Assembly (NCBI GenBank): GCA_964017185.1
Contig: OZ024871.1
Location: 4,177,714 to 4,241,713 of the forward strand
DNA: 64,000 bases
Direction: 5' to 3'
Source of the DNA: Rugalucina vietnamica
Lineage: Eukaryota; Mollusca; Bivalvia; Lucinida; Lucinidae
Below are positions 58,139 through 64,000 of this stretch, one piece after another. Numbering within the stretch: position 1 is the stretch's first letter; the number at the start of each line of letters is the position of its first letter. The notes below the pieces were generated by a model. That model did not search any database. It had not been told where the DNA came from and worked only from the letters and a program-made list of their open reading frames with translations. The position numbers and the translations under genes were made by a program.

Positions 58139-59934
58139 TAGTCCTGCAGATATCTAGCTTGACCCGGAAATGCGGTTCAAACTTTTTTTCTTGGCTGATT
58201 CTTGTTGCTTATATGTTACCATTTAAGAATCTGACTGATGCCACCTTGGCATCATTGAGCATTTTGAGAAAAACAAGATGGCGTCTAATATGGCGGCTCA
58301 ATATCTGGGCTGGTCATAATAAAGCTTCTATTTGCACTCAGGGCATATTTAATTTACAAATATTTGACATAACTTTATAGAATGAATGTCAAAGACCATT
58401 TCTTGCTAGCATGGTCATATAAATCAAGAATGTTTCAAAGATGGCTGCCAGAATGCAGTACTAAATGACAATTATCAGCGTTATCTCAATTTGGTTCACT
58501 TCAAATACTAAAATGTTACATTTATCTGTATATTAGGTGATTTTGATTAGAAATTATGTTTCTTTTTTATATTTTTGGAATACAAGATGGTGTCTAAGAT
58601 GGTGTCAAAAATGGCTGTCAACTTTAAATTTGTCGCAAAGATGTTACTGAAGTTGATTTCTTAGTCATTTCCTTTGCTAAGCCTTTAGTCCAGTTGCCCC
58701 ATATCAGCATAACATGGAAAACGGTGCCACGTGAAATTTAATTGTGGTTTCCAGTTCACTAGACCGTACTTGTTCAGAAACTGCATGATGCCACCCTGGC
58801 ATCATTGAGCGTTTTGGAAAAATCATGATGGCATCCAAGATGGTCGCCATAAACAAGAATATAAACCCCCAGAGTGGAATATACCCGTTGCTTTATGTTT
58901 AAATGCTTATTTTATGTTGTAAACACCACAATAAAAAATTGTTCTAAGTTCTTATACCCACATAATAACAATAATGCAAGATGGTGGCCAAGATGGCTGC
59001 CATAAACATACTATAAGAGGTATTCTCATATTAAAACGATATTCATATGTTTCATATAATCAGTGTCGTGTATTTGAAATGCCCATTTCTTGTTGTTCAC
59101 ATAATAGTGATGTCCTTTGGTTTCAGCTAGGACCCCATATTATATAAACGAAGAAAGGTGACGACCAAGATTGCCGCCATAATTTTAATTTAAACGAACA
59201 TGTTCTCTGATTAAAACACCATTCATGTGCTCCATATACCAAATGTCATATGTCTGAAATGTTCATTTAACGTTGTGAACAGCATGATTTAGTGTTTATA
59301 TTAGCATGATAATAATGAGCCAAGATGATGGTCAAGATGGTCACCATAATCAGGACACAAGTTAGCTTTTACAAAAGCTTGCGTTCATTTGGCCCTTGTT
59401 ATGGGATAAAGCTGTTACCCTACAGGGTATCTGGTCGCAGCACAACAGAGAGCACCCTTCTTTGAACTTGACTCAGATCTATAAATACGCATTGAGCACA
59501 GCAGCACAGGTGTAAAAGAACCCTTCTTAGGGCAAAGCGTTCCAACACTTTATGTTCGAAAGATAGACATACCTTAACCCGGACAATCTAGTGGTCTCAT
59601 TACATCCACTCTGTCCTCGGGAGGCTCTGCCGATAGAGGGTGTTTTAATCGCGTTAGACCTGCCTTTGCTTTTTATATCAAACGGCAATAAGCTCTTTAT
59701 GATCTTCTCTCCGTTAATGCAGTAATGTTTCCTTGCGACGTGCACCCGGGAGATCCATAATTTCAACATTTGTTCACGATCTTACTTTTTTTCTTAGCAT
59801 GCAAAAGCAGTCGGTATATGCTGTCAACAGACTTACATGTGGTTCTTTATTAGGATTGGTTCGTTCGTTATCCGCCAGCAAATGACTGCTGATGATGCAG
59901 GTGCAAAAACCGGTTAGGACTTAATCCGAATAAA

Positions 59935-60330
59935 CGTGTGTCAAGCACAACTCCTATATATGAGGTCGTTTGTGAACTACAACAGGTACCACATAGGAGA
60001 CTACTTTACAAACTACACTTCTATGGGATAAGAGGATCTACTCTCAAGTGGATCGCTTCATGGCCCTCTGAGCACTATCAAAAGGGATGGCCAAGCCTCA
60101 GACCTAGTCCCGGTCTTATCTCGTGTCCCTCAAGGATCGGTCTTTGGACCAGTCCTGTTCTTGATTTCCATTAATGATCTTCCGGACAATATCAGGTCAT
60201 ATGGTGATTGTGTTTTGTGTAGGAATATTAATTCACTCGTGGATTGGCAGATTCTACAAGATGACCTGAATAGCCTTGCACAATGTGAGACTGATCGGCA
60301 AATGAAATTTAATGTTTCAAGGAGAAGAAG
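59935..60330 (+). pseudogene. LINE reverse transcriptase relic
   Basis: In shifting frames the sequence matches the RT region of a CR1/Jockey-type LINE: VPHRRLLYKLHFYGIRGSTL, then VPQGSVFGPVLFLIS and INDLPDNIRS, then ILQDDLNSLAQCETD. At least one frameshift separates the blocks, and the segment that should hold the catalytic (F/Y)xDD box is missing, so it is dead. Only a few hundred bases remain. Confidence 0.85.
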
Positions 60331-60659
60331 GCCGCATCCATTTTCATTAATAGATAATTTACTCTAACATTCAATAAAGATAAAGCCATAAAATGCTGGG
60401 TCTTGGTCTATATGCTTGTGGTAACTTTCATGAAAGGATGCTTACATGTAGTAGACAAGGTCAAAACTGATGAAAAGCACACTCTCTGACCAGATTCAGA
60501 CCTACATCTTGTGTAACAGTAGCAAGAACTAATATGATTAGTTTGAGAAGTATGAATACCACTGCCATAGGTAATACTTATCACTCTGTATTCGGTAGTT
60601 GATTTTTTTTGTTTTATCTTCATCTTCATCTTCCAAGAAAGTGCTGGGCCCAAGCATGA

Positions 60660-60835
60660 GCATAGTCGCACTTTATGCCCAAATCAACAGCTAAAGTCAT
60701 GTGGAGCCGATACCTCAGTTTCAAGTCTCATTCAAAAGACTAGAAAAAGCCAATGATTGAGCCCAAGAACCTTGGCATACAGGTTGATAGCTTAACCACT
60801 ACACCAGAGAAGCTTATAGCCGTGGGTCCTGCATT
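60660..60835 (-). mobile_element. Probable tRNA-derived SINE (old)
   Basis: On the minus strand GGTGTAGTGGTTAAGC is A-box-like and a weaker B-box-like GGGCTCAATC follows. The far part shares CAACAGCTAAAGTCATG with the intron repeat near 10880. Confidence 0.5.
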
Positions 60836-61404
60836 TGATACAGTCTAGAAATAACATTTATAAATAGCAAATGCGTATGCTAGCCAAGCTAAAAAGGCTG
60901 TTGTCATAGAGAAACAGCCATCTTAGATGCCATCTTAGGTTCAGAGAGTTCTAAAAATGGTCTTAAGTCATATATGCACATGACAATACAATATAAGATT
61001 GCCTTACAGGATAAAGTGAACACAAAAACACACATGTACTGCACATTATGTTCTTTTCTGCGCAAACATTCTATTTGGCGGCCATCTTTGATGCCATATT
61101 TATTTTTTAGAAATCATTTTAGGTGTGTGATTTATGAGACAACTTCAAATGTATGTTTTACAGCCAAATGTGGCAAAAAGAAAAAAATATTCAAGTCCTA
61201 GACATAGCAAAACAAGTGATAACATATATTTGACGACCATTCTGGACGCCATCTCGATTATCTCAAAATGCTCAATGATGCCAAGGTGGCATCATTCAGA
61301 TTCTTGAAGGGCAAGGTATTGGCTACAAGAATCAGTCAAGAAAAAAAGTTTGAACCCTATTTCCGGGTCCCGATAAAATACCCCATGAATCTGCAGGACT
61401 ATTA

Positions 61405-61637
61405 GGATCAAATGTTTATTTTCTTTGCAACTTAAAACCACTATACGACATCACATCATTTCATAAGGGTGAATATAACATGTAACGTTCAATAGAATAC
61501 AAATGTAAAACACAATTTTGTTGCTTTTCACTGCTCAATCTGAAACTTGTATCCAGAGATCGAACCTCCACTATACGATCAGTGGTGGGGACTCGAGCAC
61601 TGGAGCCAAGGGTCCTCATTCTGCCACATTGGTGCCG
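61405..61637 (+). repeat. Probable 5' LTR of the terminal retroelement (left limit uncertain)
   Basis: Sequence directly before the primer site ends in CA (CTGCCACA), as an LTR should. A TG start is possible at about 61409 (TGTTTATTTTC), but the partner LTR is outside the window and the neighbouring TIR element ends at 61401, so the true limit may differ. Confidence 0.45.
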
Positions 61638-61638
61638 T

Positions 61639-61656
61639 GACCAGGATACAAGTCAC
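61639..61656 (+). other. Primer binding site, tRNA-His type
   Basis: TGGTGCCGTGACCAGGAT: the first 12 bases are the complement of the tRNA-His 3' end (GTCACGGCACCA). It lies ~125 bases before the large ORF. It identifies the start of an LTR retroelement. Confidence 0.75.
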
Positions 61657-61780
61657 CTCAGATGAGCAGCTCAGTTAATGTGAGCAACACTGAAAATTTT
61701 CAAATAATGAGGCATAGATAAGCTTTAAAGAAATTTACATTTAGAATTTTGAAAAAAAAAAAAATCTTCTGTGAAGAAAC

Positions 61781-64000
61781 ATGTATCACTTTCAAAATGT
61801 TCAAATGTCACCCACACTGAGTGACCTGACACAAGGTCACATTACCCAACCCCCTTTGTCATCAATGTATACCCAAGGCATTAGGGTAGGGAATTCACAT
61901 GTTAGTTATGATTCCCGTTTCACACCATCAATGAATAGGAGACCTGAAATATTAACAGGATTTCAAATGCAAAGTCAGAGGCCTTCTGCATATGATATGC
62001 AGCCCCAATGTCAATTATACCCCAATGGTCAAATAGGGCAGGGCCCAGATGCAAACCCAACCTTGACACAAAGAGACCCAAATAGTATGTGTATACCCTA
62101 CCCAGGAATGCCCCCTCAGACATTGTCATGTAGCTTGACACCAAATGAAAGGCCAACAAGATTTGAAGGACAAGGGCATACAACCCCTTTGAGGTCATAT
62201 GATAATTCTATGAGTTATCCAAACCATGATGTCAAATTTTCAAGCAATTATGATGCTAATCAATTTGGTCACTTTGTATACCCACATATGGCGAGCCATT
62301 ATGGTCACTCAAGGGCATTTGAAGTTGAACCTTCACCATACCCACCCACCCCAAGGGCAAGTCAGTGCTATCCCACTATAGGTACACCTAACACGGTGCC
62401 ATGCAGACAACACGCAGAATATCTGCAGCCTTTAGCAATACAAAACAATCATGGAAACCCAATCCAACAAAACATTAATCAAGGTTTTCAATCCCAGCCA
62501 AGGAACCATCATAATGTAGAATCTGATCAACCTGTACAAAATGTTGATCTAACCTGCCCTAGCCAAGCATCAAGCATGCAATCTCAACAACTGTCAGCCG
62601 AGTTTGAGGCAAAGATTCACTTAATCCCAGACAGGTTTTTAAAGAATGTGCATAGGGATGAGACGGGGTTAGGCTATTATTTGAAAGCTCAAAATACACA
62701 CTCGGACTCAGAAAGTATTTCATGGCTTACGTCCCCTCAAGAAAGCAAAAATGTAGAGCTTATGAATAAGGGCAACTTGACAAACTGCAATTCACTTGGG
62801 CAAATGCATGCATCAAATGTCATTTCAAACTATGAGTTAAAATCTCAACAATTGAAGCAGTCCAGTACTTGTGTACAGGAAAATTATTCTTGTCCGGTGG
62901 AACAGCCACCAGAAAAAGAGTCAAAGAATTTTAAATTGCAAAGCAAGTTATGTCTTAAAGAAAGGTCAGCTAAAGTTCATAAGAAATTCAATACACAGTC
63001 ACAAATGACATGCCGACCAGGCACAAGTGAAAAAGCCTCACAATGTGATCTTTCCAGTGTTCTTCCAATCACGACAAACAGTCCAAGTTCTTATACCTTG
63101 GAAACTCACAGTTCACAAAGGTCACAAAGTCCAGCGGCTTGCACCCTGGAACCAGTTCATTCTCATAGTCCAGTGGCATATACCCTAGAATCCATTCATT
63201 CACAAAATCATGAAATTCATACCAAAGACCCTAGTCATTTATCTCGTCCGGGGATGTCTACCCTGGAACCCAGTAGTCTGGGCTCTCATGCCCGAGCATT
63301 TGTTCATTCACATAGTCCGGGGTTCAGTACCCTGGAACCCAACTCGTCAGGGTCAAGTGCCCAAGATGTTAGCCATACATCCCGTCCCGGGTCTGACTCA
63401 AACACAAATTATTTGTCTAGTACTATCAGTAGTAGTCACTCAAACGGTCCCATGCCGGATTCAAACTTCAAGTACTTGTACAGTCCGAGGCGTGATGCTT
63501 CAGAACTTAATCATTTGAGCTGTCCAGGTCCTAGTGCCTTGGAAAATAATTACTCACACGGTCCCGGGACCGGTTCGAATCTCAATCCTTCCTCCAGTCC
63601 AAGGCTTGATGCCTCGGAACTTAGCCCATCCCGTCCAGGCCCTGGTGCCTCGGAACTTAGAAATTCCCCTGGGTCCACATCGACAAAAGTGTCCAGTCGA
63701 AGGCTTGATGCCTCGGAACTTAGCCCATCCCGTCCAAGCCCTGGTGCCTCGGAACTTAGACACTCCCCTAGGTCCACATTGACACAATTGTCCAGCCGAA
63801 GGCTTGATGCCTCGGAACTTAGCCCATCCCGTCCAGGCCCTTGTGCCTTGGAAACTAGTCCATCATACCATTCATATTGTAATACAGTTCTAATAAATCA
63901 TATGGGCAGTTCAAGGTTTGATACCTCGGAACAAAATGCAATCAGTCCAGGCCAAAGTGCCTTGGAAATTAAACATTCATGCATTTCTCATTCTAACTCA
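61781..64000 (+). CDS. Large ORF of an LTR retroelement, N-terminal part (open at window end)
   Basis: The frame is open from a TGA at 61772 to the last base. The first ATG is at 61781 (aacATGt); later in-frame ATGs at 61805, 61865 and 61931 are alternatives. At least 740 codons are present. Residues ~1-260 are rich in Gln, Pro, Asn and Tyr (RPEILTGFQMQSQRPSAYDM). The middle holds a possible folded stretch (FEAKIHLIPDRFLKNVHRDE). The rest is Ser/Pro/His-rich with degenerate SP...TLE repeats ending in three 33-residue units (RRLDASELSPSRPGPGASEL type, at 63597, 63696 and 63795). With the tRNA-His primer site just upstream it is probably the start of a gag or gag-pol polyprotein, but no capsid, zinc knuckle or pol motif is reached, so the family is unknown. 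Confidence 0.8.
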   Translation, partial: MYHFQNVQMSPTLSDLTQGHITQPPLSSMYTQGIRVGNSHVSYDSRFTPSMNRRPEILTGFQMQSQRPSAYDMQPQCQLYPNGQIGQGPDANPTLTQRDPNSMCIPYPGMPPQTLSCSLTPNERPTRFEGQGHTTPLRSYDNSMSYPNHDVKFSSNYDANQFGHFVYPHMASHYGHSRAFEVEPSPYPPTPRASQCYPTIGTPNTVPCRQHAEYLQPLAIQNNHGNPIQQNINQGFQSQPRNHHNVESDQPVQNVDLTCPSQASSMQSQQLSAEFEAKIHLIPDRFLKNVHRDETGLGYYLKAQNTHSDSESISWLTSPQESKNVELMNKGNLTNCNSLGQMHASNVISNYELKSQQLKQSSTCVQENYSCPVEQPPEKESKNFKLQSKLCLKERSAKVHKKFNTQSQMTCRPGTSEKASQCDLSSVLPITTNSPSSYTLETHSSQRSQSPAACTLEPVHSHSPVAYTLESIHSQNHEIHTKDPSHLSRPGMSTLEPSSLGSHARAFVHSHSPGFSTLEPNSSGSSAQDVSHTSRPGSDSNTNYLSSTISSSHSNGPMPDSNFKYLYSPRRDASELNHLSCPGPSALENNYSHGPGTGSNLNPSSSPRLDASELSPSRPGPGASELRNSPGSTSTKVSSRRLDASELSPSRPSPGASELRHSPRSTLTQLSSRRLDASELSPSRPGPCALETSPSYHSYCNTVLINHMGSSRFDTSEQNAISPGQSALEIKHSCISHSNS
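63597..63893 (+). repeat. Three 99-bp in-frame coding repeats
   Basis: Units starting AGTCCAAGGCTTGATGCC, AGTCGAAGGCTTGATGCC and AGCCGAAGGCTTGATGCC are exactly 99 bp apart and keep the reading frame; the third diverges after its first half. Minus-strand frames across them are shadows. Confidence 0.9.

Larger units (their letters stand above)
58139..61401. mobile_element. 3.3-kb inverted-repeat element with AAGATGGC motif arrays
   Basis: Ends TAGTCCTGCAGAT and, inverted, TAGTCCTGCAGATTC. The arms stay similar for ~150 bp (CAAACTTTTTTTCTTG, GATGCCACCTTGGCATCATT). TTA flanks both sides, a TWA-type duplication. Left-arm sequence repeatedly carries AAGATGG(C/T) on the + strand (58278-59345), while the right part carries CCATCTT (60906-61256), as expected for a foldback. 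A LINE relic lies inside. No transposase of its own. Confidence 0.8.

Noticed and set aside
61639..61656. Firm assignment of the terminal retroelement to BEL/Pao
   Set aside because: The primer site points to tRNA-His priming, but without pol sequence the superfamily cannot be decided.
63550..63787. Minus-strand ORFs in the terminal retroelement repeats
   Set aside because: Antisense readings of the 99-bp coding repeats; the plus-strand frame is open over 740 codons and is the better call.

Overview
This is animal nuclear DNA: AT-rich, with long introns, GT-AG splice sites, no operons and a very heavy load of transposable elements. The organism is probably a bivalve mollusc or another lophotrochozoan. 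That is inferred from the mix of two-gene THAP/YqaJ DNA transposons, many foldback MITEs and frequent tacatgta motifs; no single marker proves it.

The host gene is caskin, on the minus strand from about 37673 down to 5526. Its last eight exons can be joined in frame through consensus splice sites. They encode a 12-codon micro-exon, a Ser-rich linker, SAM1, SAM2, a 2.1-kb proline- and glutamine-rich exon, and a short C-terminal helix that ends at a stop. About 1,020 residues are covered. The ankyrin and SH3 part must lie upstream (higher coordinates) and was not found here. Caskin is a CASK/LAR-associated synaptic scaffold in other animals.

The introns and flanks are layered with mobile DNA. 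(1) A 6.6-kb LTR element (30929-37570) has two LTRs that look identical, a 4-bp target duplication, and only one 297-residue ORF of unknown family, with no gag-pol. It sits antisense in caskin, 64 bp from the micro-exon. (2) A complete 9.7-kb DNA transposon (46547-56225) carries a THAP-DDE transposase and, convergent to it, a SAP-SWIM-YqaJ nuclease gene between matching 39-bp ends; it resembles ISL2EU/IS4EU elements. (3) An LTR retroelement begins near 61640 with a tRNA-His-type primer site and a 740-codon ORF that is still open at the window end. (4) Non-autonomous elements with recognisable ends and duplications lie at 20668-25726 (with a Harbinger-like element nested at 21397-22794), 38418-41200, 41871-42104 and 58139-61401. 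A tandem-repeat element lies at 12095-13892. (5) A MITE family of about 234 bp, with GAGCC...GGCTC ends and a 4-bp A..T target duplication, has 23 recognisable copies. Several smaller foldback families, a tRNA-derived SINE, a LINE relic and a 25-bp minisatellite fill much of the rest.

Most short open frames here are translations of these repeats, not genes.
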